Assembly: GCA_022711765.1 (NCBI GenBank)
Contig: JAKLEB010000002.1
Coordinates: forward strand, 753,726-817,725
Origin: Candidatus Krumholzibacteriota bacterium
GTDB lineage: Bacteria; Krumholzibacteriota; Krumholzibacteriia; LZORAL124-64-63
DNA: 64,000 nt
Direction: 5' to 3'
This document shows positions 8,208 to 16,661 of the stretch, in pieces; within the stretch, counting starts at the first letter, position 1; each line of letters starts with the position of its first letter. Under the pieces are notes generated by a model. It was not told the origin of the DNA, searched no databases, and saw nothing but the letters and a program-made list of their open reading frames with translations. The position numbers were made by a program, and so were the translations under genes.

Positions 8208-9850
8208 GCGGGTACCAGCGCCCCGAATCCCGGTCGCCGGATGCCGACCCGTCGCGGCCGGAATCCGGCCTCGACTCCCTGCGGCACCCGGAGCTGGACA
8301 GCGGCCTCGAGCGCTTGCGCCAGACCGGCTACGCGTTCGTCGACCTGGTCCTCGACTATCTCCGGGGCCTCGAAGGGCGCCGGGTCTACGGTCCGGTCTC
8401 GCCGATGGGGCTGGACGACCTCTTCGCCGAGGACCTGCCCGAGGAGGGCTGCAACTTCGCCGAGCTGGTCCAGGAGTGCCGCACCAAGGTCTTCCCGAAT
8501 ACGATGGCGATCGGCAGCTGCCGGTACTTCGGCATGATGAACCCGGCGCCGCTGCCGGTCGCGGTGCTGGCCGAGGCGCTCGCGGCGGCGATGAACCAGA
8601 ACGTCGCGAGCTGGCGGCACGCGCCGGCGGCCACGGCCATCGAGAAGCGGGTCGTCCGCTGGCTCTGCGACCTCTTCGGCCTGCCGGAGACGAGCTTCGG
8701 GACCCTGGTCGACGGCGGTTCGCTCGCGAACATCACGGGCCTGAAGCTCGCGATCAACCGGGCGCTGGGCCGGCACCTCGCGCAGCTCGACGACGGCGGC
8801 CCGCCCGCCCCGGCGATCGCCAGGCTCACGTTCTACGTGTCGAACCAGGGCCATTACAGCTTCATCAAGGCCGTGGACCTGCTCGGCCTCGGCCGCGGCC
8901 AGCTGCGCAAGCTGCCCGTCGACGATCTCTTCCGGGTCGACCTGGGCGCGCTCGAGGGGGCGATCGAGGCCGATCTCGCCGCCGGACTGAAACCGTGCTG
9001 CGTGATCGGGATCGCCGGCACGACGAACACGGGCAGCATCGACAAGCTGGCCGAGCTCGCGGCGATCGCCCGTCGCCACGACTGCTGGTACCACGTCGAC
9101 GCGGCCTATGGCGGCGCGGTCGCCCTCTCGGATCGGTACCGGACCATGCTGCACGGCATCGAGCTGGCGGACTCGATCACGGTCGACCCGCACAAGTGGT
9201 TCTACATGCCGTTCTCGGCCGGCGGGATCCTCGTCCGCGAGGGTGATTTCCTGCGGCAGAGCTTCCTCGTGCACCCGGAGTACTACATGCAGAAGGTCGT
9301 GGCGGGCGAGGACGGCGAAGCGGAGGAATTCGACGAGTTCGGCCGGCGGATCATCCCTGATCCGCGCGGATTCCACATGGGGGACAAGGTCAATTTCTTC
9401 CAGTACGGGATCGCGGGGAGCCGGCGCTTCAACGCGCTCAAGGTCTGGATGGCATTCAAGCTGGTCGGCCGCGCCCAGTTCGGAGCCTGGGTCGAGAACG
9501 ACATCTACCTCGCCCGCCTCCTGTCCGCGCTCTTGCGCCGGGAGCCGGATTTCGAGCTCTTGGGCCCCAATACCCTCGGCGTGTGCAATTTCCGCTGGAT
9601 TCCCCGGAACGCGGACGGCCGGCCGCTGTTCAACGACCGCCAGACGGATCACCTGAATCGCCAGCTCCAGGAGCAAGTCGAGCGTGAAGGCGACGCCTGG
9701 TTCAGCTACACTATGCTGCAGGGCCGCGTGGCGCTGCGAGTGAACGTCGAGAACCGGCGCATGCGCCGGGAACACATCGAGCGCCTGGTGCGCGTGTTGC
9801 GCGGCAACGCCGATCGCATCCTGCGGACCCGGGACGCCGCCACCCCCTGA
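8204..9850 (+). CDS. Pyridoxal-phosphate group II amino acid decarboxylase
   Basis: 548 residues. The fold-type I signature is clear: HVDAAYGG (297-304) supplies the aspartate that binds the pyridine nitrogen, and DPHKWFYMPF supplies the Schiff-base lysine (Lys331). Upstream blocks GTLVDGGSLANITGLK and SNQGHYSFIKA fit the aromatic-L-amino-acid/glutamate/2,4-diaminobutyrate decarboxylase family. The N-terminal ~30 residues are polar and probably disordered. Which amino acid is decarboxylated is not clear; aromatic acids are possible. The start is fixed by overlap with the HAD gene; its last bases overlap an in-frame ATG of the next gene, although that gene probably starts 21 bases further on. 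Confidence 0.9.
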   Translation: MSGYQRPESRSPDADPSRPESGLDSLRHPELDSGLERLRQTGYAFVDLVLDYLRGLEGRRVYGPVSPMGLDDLFAEDLPEEGCNFAELVQECRTKVFPNTMAIGSCRYFGMMNPAPLPVAVLAEALAAAMNQNVASWRHAPAATAIEKRVVRWLCDLFGLPETSFGTLVDGGSLANITGLKLAINRALGRHLAQLDDGGPPAPAIARLTFYVSNQGHYSFIKAVDLLGLGRGQLRKLPVDDLFRVDLGALEGAIEADLAAGLKPCCVIGIAGTTNTGSIDKLAELAAIARRHDCWYHVDAAYGGAVALSDRYRTMLHGIELADSITVDPHKWFYMPFSAGGILVREGDFLRQSFLVHPEYYMQKVVAGEDGEAEEFDEFGRRIIPDPRGFHMGDKVNFFQYGIAGSRRFNALKVWMAFKLVGRAQFGAWVENDIYLARLLSALLRREPDFELLGPNTLGVCNFRWIPRNADGRPLFNDRQTDHLNRQLQEQVEREGDAWFSYTMLQGRVALRVNVENRRMRREHIERLVRVLRGNADRILRTRDAATP

Positions 9851-9870
9851 TGAACCCAAGGAGAATTCCG

Positions 9871-10383
9871 ATGCGGCCGTACCAGATGATCCTGCTCGCG
9901 GCGACCTGCCTGCTGGTCGCGAACCTCGCCAGCGCCGGCTCGCCGGCCGAGAAGCCCAAGCTGCCGCGGGTCTCGGCCGATGTCGTGAAAGCCTCGGTCA
10001 CGCCGGCCGAGATCGCCGCCCAGCCCGGTGGCGACGCGGCCTTCACGGTCCATCTGGACATCGCCGACACCTGGCACCTCTACGACCACAAGTACGCGGC
10101 CGACGAGGAGAGCTTCTACATCGGCGTGGACCTCCTGCCCGCCGAGGGGGCCGATCTGGCCGGCTTCGCCGCGAAGTTCCCCGACGGCGTGCCGGGCGAG
10201 TTCATGGGCGAGAAGGTCGTCATGCTGCACCACGCAGCCGACATCCTGGTGTCGGTCAAGCTGCCGGCCGAGACGACCGGCACGGTCGAGCTGCCGTTCA
10301 CCCTGACCGTCCAGGCCTGCGACGACAAGATCTGCCTGCAGCCCTCGGACATTCCGGTCAAGGCCGTCGTGAAGGTGGAGTGA
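9871..10383 (+). CDS. Exported DsbD N-terminal-domain-like protein
   Basis: 170 residues. The ATG at 9871 is chosen because AAGGAG (9858-9863) lies 7 bases upstream; an earlier ATG at 9850 overlaps the previous stop and lacks a ribosome site. A signal peptide (ILLAATCLLVANLASAG) leads to a beta-sandwich with WHLYDHKY and a C-terminal ACDDKICLQPSD. This Cys-x4-Cys followed by a proline resembles the redox pair of the DsbD alpha domain, which accepts electrons in the periplasm. The transmembrane beta and thioredoxin gamma domains of full DsbD are absent here, so it needs a partner elsewhere or acts alone (inference). The RRM gene start overlaps its stop. Confidence 0.8.
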   Translation: MRPYQMILLAATCLLVANLASAGSPAEKPKLPRVSADVVKASVTPAEIAAQPGGDAAFTVHLDIADTWHLYDHKYAADEESFYIGVDLLPAEGADLAGFAAKFPDGVPGEFMGEKVVMLHHAADILVSVKLPAETTGTVELPFTLTVQACDDKICLQPSDIPVKAVVKVE

Positions 10384-10658
10384 CGTTCGACCGCAACATC
10401 TACGTGGGGAACCTGCCTCCGGACGCCGACGAGGTCGAGGTCCGGAGCCTCTTCGCGGCGTGGGGCGACGTGCTCGACCTCGCCGTGGTCCGCGACGGGA
10501 CCACCGGCACGAGCCGCGGGTTCGCGTTCGTCAAGCTGCCCGCCGACCGGGTGCTCGCCGCCGTCGACGCGCTCGACGGCCTCGAGTTGCGGGGCCACGT
10601 GGTGCGGGTCAACCTCGTGCGGAACAAGGGGGAGAAACCGCCGCGGCGGCGGTACTGA
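10380..10658 (+). CDS. RRM-type RNA-binding protein
   Basis: 92 residues from a GTG overlapping the preceding stop (GTGA). Both ribonucleoprotein motifs of an RNA recognition motif are intact: RNP2 IYVGNL near the N-terminus and RNP1 RGFAFVKL in the third strand, followed by a basic tail (NKGEKPPRRRY). Single-RRM proteins of this size are best known from cyanobacteria, where several respond to cold, and they occur in other phyla. It is expected to bind single-stranded RNA in the cytoplasm. It is the last gene of the acylphosphatase-HAD-decarboxylase-DsbD-like operon; no functional link among these is obvious. Confidence 0.9.
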   Translation: MTFDRNIYVGNLPPDADEVEVRSLFAAWGDVLDLAVVRDGTTGTSRGFAFVKLPADRVLAAVDALDGLELRGHVVRVNLVRNKGEKPPRRRY

Positions 10659-10705
10659 GATCGCCAGGGTCCGCAATATGCTCGGGCTTCCCGTGTCGAA
10701 CGTGG

Positions 10706-10720
10706 CGCCGGTTTCCGGCG
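10706..10720 (+). terminator. Short GC hairpin downstream of the RRM gene
   Basis: CGCCGG-TTT-CCGGCG forms a perfect 6-bp stem with a 3-base loop, 48 bases after the RRM stop. No T-run follows, so termination is uncertain; it could also belong to the 5' leader of the next gene. Confidence 0.3.
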
Positions 10721-10750
10721 ATGGCGTGAGGGCGAGCGGGAGGTTCGATC

Positions 10751-11344
10751 ATGACCCAGCGTTCCCTGCGGTTCCTCGGCGGCGACCTTGCAGATTGGCA
10801 GGCGCTCGTCGCCGTCAGCGTGCTTGTCGCCATGGTCCTGCTTTCGGGCGGCTGTGGCCAGGGCGACGATCCGGTCGGGCCCGTCGTCGGCGACGGCGGG
10901 GACGTTCCCAAGCGAGGCTCCGATTCGACGGAAGCGACGCGGGAGAATGCCGTGACCTTGACCGTCTCGGCCCCCGGGATCGGCCGCTGGTCCGCAGCCG
11001 GCGTCAAGGAGCAGCAGCTGGTGCCCCTCGAGCCCGGCCAGGCCGTCCAGTTCTTCTGGCGCGGCGCGTGCGACCTGTCGATCAGCGACGCGCCCGCGTA
11101 CCGCCACGGCTGGAACGTCCAGGATCCCGATGACGCCGACGACCCCGGCTGGTGCGGCCCGCTCGGCGGCAGTCCGGCCGACTGTCAGACCGAGGAGCGG
11201 ATCATCCTGAACGGCAGCGAATTCCTGACCATCGAGCGGTGGGACAGCGGGACGTTGACGGTGCGGGTGGTCTACGAGCTGTGGGTGGTGCCGTTCGCGC
11301 CGCGGGCGACGCCGCAGCTGCTTCCGCCGGCGCCGAATCCGTGA
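10751..11344 (+). CDS. Lipoprotein-like protein of unknown function
   Basis: 197 residues. The N-terminus has a hydrophobic stretch ALVAVSVLVAMVLLSGGC ending in a cysteine; the residues before it (SGG) are only a partial lipobox, so lipidation is plausible but not certain. The mature part is acidic and beta-like, with a run of short hydrophobic strands (VTLTVSAPGIGRWSA, VQFFWRGACDLSIS, TLTVRVVYELWVVPF), and ends PPAPNP. I recognise no domain. GGGAGG lies shortly before the ATG. The gene lies between the RRM gene and the metalloprotease gene, apparently as its own unit. Confidence 0.7.
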   Translation: MTQRSLRFLGGDLADWQALVAVSVLVAMVLLSGGCGQGDDPVGPVVGDGGDVPKRGSDSTEATRENAVTLTVSAPGIGRWSAAGVKEQQLVPLEPGQAVQFFWRGACDLSISDAPAYRHGWNVQDPDDADDPGWCGPLGGSPADCQTEERIILNGSEFLTIERWDSGTLTVRVVYELWVVPFAPRATPQLLPPAPNP

Positions 11345-11395
11345 CCTCGCGGCGGTCGCCGCTTCGACCCGGGTCGTTCCCGCCGTGTCCGCCGG

Positions 11396-11410
11396 CGGCC
11401 CCGCGGGCCG
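11396..11410 (+). terminator. GC hairpin after the lipoprotein-like gene
   Basis: CGGCCC-CGC-GGGCCG gives a 6-bp stem with a 3-base loop, about 50 bases past the stop at 11344, inside the 216-base gap before the metalloprotease gene. It lacks a T-run. Confidence 0.3.
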
Positions 11411-11484
11411 GCGCGAGCTGCGCCCCGGGGCCGCGTCCTCGTTCAGCCGCGCCGATATCCCGCCGCTCGGCGGTGGAATACGGA

Positions 11485-11511
11485 CGACATTTGTCGATTT
11501 TTAGCTACCAT
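11485..11511 (+). promoter_or_regulatory. Possible promoter region of the metalloprotease with inverted repeat
   Basis: The most AT-rich patch of the gap carries TACCAT (11506-11511), the same -10 hexamer seen before cysD, and just upstream the inverted repeat CGACA-TT-TGTCG (11485-11496). No good -35 is visible at 16-18 bases. A start near 11518 would support the ATG at 11561. Confidence 0.3.
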
Positions 11512-11560
11512 GTCGGGGTCCGCCATCCTCCCGCCAACTCCAGCCTGGAAGGATCCCGCC

Positions 11561-13261
11561 ATGACCCCGAACGCACGACCCGCACACCGCGGGCGGTCGC
11601 TCGCTGCAATCGTCGTCGCCTGCCTCGCCTGCCTCCCGTCGCTCGCGGCGGGCATCGAATGTCCCGTCCCCGACCTGCCGCGTCCCGCCGGGGACCTGGC
11701 GGCGTTTCGCGCCGGCCTCGAGGCTCGGGGTCTCTGGCACGCGAGCGGCGACCCTGCCCGCACGCCGCCGCCGGACCCTCAGGTCGGCGACTCCTGGCTC
11801 TGGTACGTGTGGGACCTCGGCGGCTTTCCGGTCGCGAACCTCAAGCCCGCCACGGTCCGCGGCCGCGGCGATCACTGCTACGTGGTCGTTGACGACGACG
11901 AGTGGAACGTCTCGATGGACCAGGCCGACGTGGACCGGATCATCCACGCGTTCGACGCGGCGAGCGTCGGCAGCTTCCCCACGCAGGGGATCTGGGACCT
12001 CGAGACGGCGCACTTCGGCGATCCGCCGAACCCGCTCGACGGCCTGGATCGCGTGTTCCTGTTCTATTACCGCTTCGACATCTCCGCGGACGGATTCTTC
12101 TGGATCTACGACCAGTTCCCCGACGGCACGCAGGATTTCGCCAGCAACGAGTGCGACGTGGTCTACCTGGCCACCGACAGCGGCCAGCCCGCGAGCGATT
12201 ACATGATCGGCGTGATGGCCCACGAGTTCCAGCACATGATCCACTTCGCACGCGACGCGGACGAGACCACCTGGGTCGACGAGGGCCTCGGCGAGTTCGC
12301 GATGTGGCTCTACGGTCGGCCCGACACGATCTCCGGCTTCAACACGAATCCCGATGACAGCCTGGTCCTGTGGGGCAGCCAGTGGGCCGACTACATCCAG
12401 ACCTATCTGTGGTCGCTCTACTGCTACGAGCGGTACGGCGGTCAGCCCCTGATCTGGAACCTCATCCACAACCCGTCCAACGGCATGATCGGCTACCAGC
12501 AGACCCTCGACGGGCTCGGCCACCTCGTGAGCACGCAGGACGTCTACGACGACTGGTCGGTCGCGAATTTCCTCGACGACCCCACCGTCGCCGGCGGCCA
12601 GTACGGCTACCAGGGCGACGACCTGCCGCCGTTCACCGCCTGGCGCACCCACACCACGTTCCCGGCCAGCGGCTCGAGCGGCGTGCAGGCCCACGCGACG
12701 GACTACGTCCGCCTCGTCGCGCCGCCGGACACGCCCACCGTGACCTTCAACGGGGCCGACACGCGCCAGTGGCGCGTCAGCTTGATCGCGCGCGATCCGC
12801 TGCAGCCGAAGCTGGTCGTCGAGGTCCCGCTCGACGCGGCCGGCGACGGCAGCCTGAGCTTCGGGGCCGCCGCCGGCTACCAGGAGGTCGTGATCTCGAT
12901 CGCCAACGTGCACCTGACGAGCAGCGGCATCTACACCTACTCGGTCGAGGTCGGGTCGACGGCGATCGGCGAGGTGGTCTCGCCGGCGCCCGCGGTGCGG
13001 GCGTACCCCAATCCATTCAATCCGCGCACCGAGCTGATCTTCACGCTGCCGGCGGCGGGGCCCGCGCGGCTACGGCTCTACACCGCCGACGGGAGCCTGG
13101 TGCGTACGCTCGTCGACGACGCCGACCTCCCGGCCGGCGAGCACCGCAGCGCGTGGACGGGCCGGGACGAGGCCGGCCGAGGGCTGCCCTCGGGGACGTA
13201 CCTGGCGAGGCTCGAGACGGCCGCCGGCGTGGTGATCGAGAAGGTGATGCTCGTGCGGTGA
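11561..13261 (+). CDS. Secreted HExxH zinc metalloprotease with C-terminal sorting domain
   Basis: 566 residues. The ATG at 11561 is preceded by GGAAGGA (11547-11553) and opens a signal peptide (SLAAIVVACLACLPSLAAG); an upstream in-frame ATG at 11510 has neither. The zinc site is AHEFQHMIHF (His221, Glu222, His225) followed by ETTWVDEGLGEF, where Glu241 is a candidate third ligand, as in gluzincin-type peptidases; the arrangement resembles M30/hyicolysin relatives. The C-terminal ~85 residues are the FlgD-Ig-like sorting module (YPNPFNPRTEL, TADGSLVRTLV, WTGRDEAGRGLPSGTY, ending KVMLVR). An extracellular or surface-bound protease is likely. It converges with the sulfatase-like gene, 22 bases apart. 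Confidence 0.87.
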   Translation: MTPNARPAHRGRSLAAIVVACLACLPSLAAGIECPVPDLPRPAGDLAAFRAGLEARGLWHASGDPARTPPPDPQVGDSWLWYVWDLGGFPVANLKPATVRGRGDHCYVVVDDDEWNVSMDQADVDRIIHAFDAASVGSFPTQGIWDLETAHFGDPPNPLDGLDRVFLFYYRFDISADGFFWIYDQFPDGTQDFASNECDVVYLATDSGQPASDYMIGVMAHEFQHMIHFARDADETTWVDEGLGEFAMWLYGRPDTISGFNTNPDDSLVLWGSQWADYIQTYLWSLYCYERYGGQPLIWNLIHNPSNGMIGYQQTLDGLGHLVSTQDVYDDWSVANFLDDPTVAGGQYGYQGDDLPPFTAWRTHTTFPASGSSGVQAHATDYVRLVAPPDTPTVTFNGADTRQWRVSLIARDPLQPKLVVEVPLDAAGDGSLSFGAAAGYQEVVISIANVHLTSSGIYTYSVEVGSTAIGEVVSPAPAVRAYPNPFNPRTELIFTLPAAGPARLRLYTADGSLVRTLVDDADLPAGEHRSAWTGRDEAGRGLPSGTYLARLETAAGVVIEKVMLVR

Positions 13262-13283
13262 CCCTCCGGCCAGGGGCGGCGGG

Positions 13284-14660
13284 TCAGCGGACGTAGCCCA
13301 GGGAGCGCAACCGGCGGATCTCGTCGTCGCTGAGCGCCGTCGTCTTGCCCTCGGCGGCGGGCAGTCCCGCCAGCACCTCGTCCAGCCGGGCGAGCATCCG
13401 CTGGGTGACCTGCGGTTCGCGGGCGGCCAGGTCGTTCCGCTCGGCAGGGTCCTCCGCGAGGTGGTAGAGCTCGACCGTCGCAGCCGGAAGGACGTTGCGG
13501 ATGACCTTCCAGCCGCCGGCCGCGAGCGACTGCAGGCGCACGGTCTTGGCGGCGCGGAGGCTGCCTTCGGCGAGCACCGCGACCTCGCCCGGCGCGGCGG
13601 GCCGCTCGTCCAGCAACGGCACGAGGCTCTGGCCCTGGCAGAGCGCCGGCCGCGGCAGGCCGAGCAGGTCGAGCAGCGTCGGCAGGAGGTCGACGTGGCG
13701 GCTCGTGGCCTCGATCCGGCGCGCGTCGCGTCGCCGCGGATCATGGATCACGAGGGGCACGTGCAACTGTTCCTCGTAGAGCGTGTAGCCGTGCAGGGCG
13801 GATCCGTGGTCCAAGAACTCTTCGCCGTGGTCGGCGACGAAGACGACGATGGTCCGGCCGTGAAGGCCGCGCGCCTCGATCTCGTCCAGAAGCATGGCGA
13901 ATTCGTCGTCGACGTAGCGGATCTCCTGGTCGTAATAGGCCTCGAGCTGGGCGAGGTCGGCCGCGGCGAGGGTCCGCCGGCCGGTGACGATCTCGTTGAG
14001 CTGCCCCTGGCTGCCGTCCGTGGCGCCGCGGTAGTCCGGGTCGACCCACAATGAACGGTACTTCGCGGGGGCGGCGTAGTGGCTGTGGGGTTCCATGTAG
14101 TGCAGGTAGAGGAAGAACGGCCGCTCGCGGGCGGCGGCCAGCACGGCGCTGGCGCGCTGGCGGAGGTCCGGCGCTGCCGCGGATTCGCAGAACGCATAGT
14201 CCGCGAAGCCCTGGGCGAAACCGAAGCGGTCGGAGACGTTGAAGTTCGCGACGTAGCCGTAGCAATCGTAACCGGACGCCGTGAGGATCTCCGCGAGCGT
14301 CGTGTGCTCGTCCCGCAGGATACCCTTGGCGTCGATCCTGGTCAGCGGGTTCAGGACCCCGTGGCTGCGCGGAAACAGCCCGGTGAAGATGCTCGCGACG
14401 GCGGGTTCGGTCCGCGAGGAGGTCGAGTAGTGCTGCAGGAACGCCTGGGATCGTGCGGCGAAGGCGTCGATCCGCGGCGACGTCTCGCGCCCATAGCCGT
14501 GGTAGCCCAGGTGATCGGCGCGCACGGTGTCGACGAGCACGATGACCAGGTTCGGCGGCCCATCGCCAGCGCCGTGTCCGGCGCACCCGGCGAGCACGCC
14601 GAGGGCGAGGGCCGCCGCCAGCCAGCGACACCGAGCCCCGCTCTCGCGCACGATTCGCAT
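13284..14660 (-). CDS. Sulfatase-superfamily lipoprotein with Thr in place of the formylglycine residue
   Basis: 458 residues from ATG at 14660; an in-frame TTG at 14669 is less likely. The signal peptide ends in a good lipobox LAGC (Cys26). The alkaline-phosphatase-like fold is shown by NLVIVLVDTVRADHLGYHGYG (metal Asp44 in VDTVRADH) and FVADHGEEFLDHG. The nucleophile position reads SSRTEPAVASIFTG: Thr84 aligns with the Cys/Ser that becomes formylglycine in true sulfatases, and the Arg of C/S-x-P-x-R is missing. A classical sulfate ester hydrolase is therefore unlikely; a Thr-nucleophile phospho-transferase or hydrolase is possible (inference). The tail EIRRLRSLGYV is shared with the protein at 54311. 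Confidence 0.85.
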   Translation of the reverse strand: MRIVRESGARCRWLAAALALGVLAGCAGHGAGDGPPNLVIVLVDTVRADHLGYHGYGRETSPRIDAFAARSQAFLQHYSTSSRTEPAVASIFTGLFPRSHGVLNPLTRIDAKGILRDEHTTLAEILTASGYDCYGYVANFNVSDRFGFAQGFADYAFCESAAAPDLRQRASAVLAAARERPFFLYLHYMEPHSHYAAPAKYRSLWVDPDYRGATDGSQGQLNEIVTGRRTLAAADLAQLEAYYDQEIRYVDDEFAMLLDEIEARGLHGRTIVVFVADHGEEFLDHGSALHGYTLYEEQLHVPLVIHDPRRRDARRIEATSRHVDLLPTLLDLLGLPRPALCQGQSLVPLLDERPAAPGEVAVLAEGSLRAAKTVRLQSLAAGGWKVIRNVLPAATVELYHLAEDPAERNDLAAREPQVTQRMLARLDEVLAGLPAAEGKTTALSDDEIRRLRSLGYVR

Positions 14661-14704
14661 GCGAACCAACTTTCGCCGGCAGCGCGCCCGTCCGACGCCT
14701 GCGC

Positions 14705-14733
14705 TTGACGCCGATCCCCCCTTTGTTTAGCCT
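14705..14733 (+). promoter_or_regulatory. Sigma-70-type promoter of the ABC exporter
   Basis: TTGACG (14705-14710), 17 bases, TAGCCT (14728-14733). The predicted start near 14740 lies about 40 bases before the coding region, in the divergent gap with the sulfatase-like gene. Confidence 0.5.
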
Positions 14734-14777
14734 CGCCGCGCCCGGCCGTCAACCAGCGTCGATAGGATGCCAAGCCC

Positions 14778-16568
14778 TTGGTGCGAACCACCTGGACCAC
14801 CCTGCGCCCGTACTGGTCCCTGCTGGAGGGCCAGGGGCGGATCCTGACGGTCGTCATCGCGCTCATGCTCGTGGCGACCGCGATCAGCCTCGCGGTCCCG
14901 GTGCAGGCGGGACGCTTCGTGGACGTGCTCACCCGCGGCCGGGGGCTCGGCGCGGACCCGCGCGCCATGGTCGTCCTCGGCGCCCTCCTCGTCGCGCAGC
15001 TGGTCGGCAACTTCCTGTTCCAGTACCTGAGCGCGCGCCTCGGCCTCGAGACCGTGACCCGGCTGCGCCGACGGCTCTTCGCGCACCTCCTCGGCCTGCC
15101 CAGCCTCTACTTCACGGACATGAAGGCGGGCGACCTCTCGAGCCGCGTGACCAGCGACGTCGGCAACATCCAGTATCTCCTGACGTCCGGCGTGGTCTCG
15201 TTCATCCGGGCGGTCGTGACGTTCATCGGCGCGCTCATTCTCATGGTCCAGCTCAACGTGCGGCTCACCCTCGTCGTGCTCCTCGTCGTGCCGAGCACGA
15301 TCCTGCTCGTCTCGTTCTTCGGCCGCCACCTGCGACGCCTGTCCCGGCGCATGTACGACGATCTCGGCGAGCTCAGCAACCACGTCCAGGAAGTCGCCGG
15401 GGCGATCCGGGCGATCAAGGTGTTCGGCAGCCAGGACCATGAGCAGCGCCGGTTCGACGGCCGGCTGGCGGGTTTCCAGGCCGCCGGGGTGCGGCGCGCG
15501 CTCCTGTCGTCGGCGCTCGACTCCGGCGCGCAGATCCTGCTGTGGATCTGCCTGATCACGATCGTGGTCTACGGGTTCTACCTCACGAGCCAGGGTCGTG
15601 CCTCGTACGGCGAGCTCGTGACGTTCATGCTGCTGGCCTTCCGGGTCGCGACGCCGATGGGGGCGCTCACCGGACTCTATGCCTCGGCCCAGAGCGCGGT
15701 CGCGGCGGCAGGTCGCCTGGACGATGTGTTCCGGTCGCCGCCGGAGACGGTCGCCCTCGCCGGGCCGGGGACTCGCGCGCGCACGACGGTGACGGCGCCG
15801 GCGGCGCCGATCGCGAGCCGCGGCCTGAGGGCGGAGGCCCTGTGCTTCCGCTACGACGTCGACGCCGACAGTCCGTGGACCCTGCAAGACGTCTCCTTCG
15901 TGCTTGCACCAAACGAGCGGCTCGCGCTCGTCGGCCCCAGCGGCGCGGGCAAGACGACGCTGGCCGGGCTGATCCTGCGGCTCTTCGACCCGCAGGGCGG
16001 GCGGCTCGTGCTCGACGGCCTGCCGTATCCCGACCACGATCTCAGGCAGCTGCGCAGCCGCATGGCCTACGTGCCGCAGGACGCCGTGCTCTACGACGCC
16101 TCGGTCGCCGACAACATCCGCTTCGGGCTCGACGACGCCACCGACCAGGCCGTGCGCCAGGCGGCGGCCCGGGCCCAGGCCCTCGACTTCGTCGAGCGCC
16201 TGCCCGGAGGGTTCGCCGCCCGGGTCGGCGATCGCGGCGTGCGTCTGAGCGGCGGCGAGCGCCAGCGGCTGGCTCTCGCGCGGGCGTTCCTGCGCAACCC
16301 GGACATCCTGGTGCTCGACGAGCCTACGAGCGCCCTCGACGCCGCGAGCGAGGCCGCGGTCCGCGGGGCGATCGCCGAGCTCATGCAGGGGCGCTCGACG
16401 ATCGTCATCGCGCATCGCCTCTCGCTGGTGCGCGATCTCGACCGCATCCTGGTCCTCGACGGCGGCCGGGTGACCGAGGTGGGGTCCCATCGCGACCTGC
16501 TCGCGCTCGGCGGTCTCTACGCGAATCTCTATGCCCTGCAGCAGGGATCGCGCGGCACGAGCAGTTGA
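14778..16568 (+). CDS. ABC transporter, fused permease/ATPase (MsbA-like exporter)
   Basis: 596 residues. The start is the TTG at 14778 or the GTG at 14781; AGGA at 14764-14767 serves both. The N-terminal ~310 residues form a six-helix type IV exporter domain (ITFIGALILMV-like and LILWICLITIVVYGFY-like helices). The C-terminal nucleotide-binding domain has Walker A GPSGAGKTT, Q-loop YVPQDAVLYD, signature LSGGERQRLALARA, Walker B ILVLDEPTSALD and H-loop IAHRLS. It should work as a homodimer in the inner membrane, exporting a lipid, peptide or drug. Its stop codon lies inside the -35 region of the next gene's promoter. Confidence 0.93.
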   Translation: MVRTTWTTLRPYWSLLEGQGRILTVVIALMLVATAISLAVPVQAGRFVDVLTRGRGLGADPRAMVVLGALLVAQLVGNFLFQYLSARLGLETVTRLRRRLFAHLLGLPSLYFTDMKAGDLSSRVTSDVGNIQYLLTSGVVSFIRAVVTFIGALILMVQLNVRLTLVVLLVVPSTILLVSFFGRHLRRLSRRMYDDLGELSNHVQEVAGAIRAIKVFGSQDHEQRRFDGRLAGFQAAGVRRALLSSALDSGAQILLWICLITIVVYGFYLTSQGRASYGELVTFMLLAFRVATPMGALTGLYASAQSAVAAAGRLDDVFRSPPETVALAGPGTRARTTVTAPAAPIASRGLRAEALCFRYDVDADSPWTLQDVSFVLAPNERLALVGPSGAGKTTLAGLILRLFDPQGGRLVLDGLPYPDHDLRQLRSRMAYVPQDAVLYDASVADNIRFGLDDATDQAVRQAAARAQALDFVERLPGGFAARVGDRGVRLSGGERQRLALARAFLRNPDILVLDEPTSALDAASEAAVRGAIAELMQGRSTIVIAHRLSLVRDLDRILVLDGGRVTEVGSHRDLLALGGLYANLYALQQGSRGTSS

Positions 16569-16593
16569 ACCGTGGCGCGCTCCAGGCTAGGAT
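16565..16593 (+). promoter_or_regulatory. Sigma-70-type promoter of the OPT transporter
   Basis: TTGAAC (16565-16570), 17 bases, TAGGAT (16588-16593). The -35 overlaps the ABC exporter stop codon. Expected start near 16600, giving a leader of about 60 bases. Confidence 0.5.
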
Positions 16594-16661
16594 GACGCGA
16601 TCCGGCGCGTCCTGGCCGGCCGGCCGGCGCGGGCGCAAAATCTGCTCCAAGAGGATCGTCC

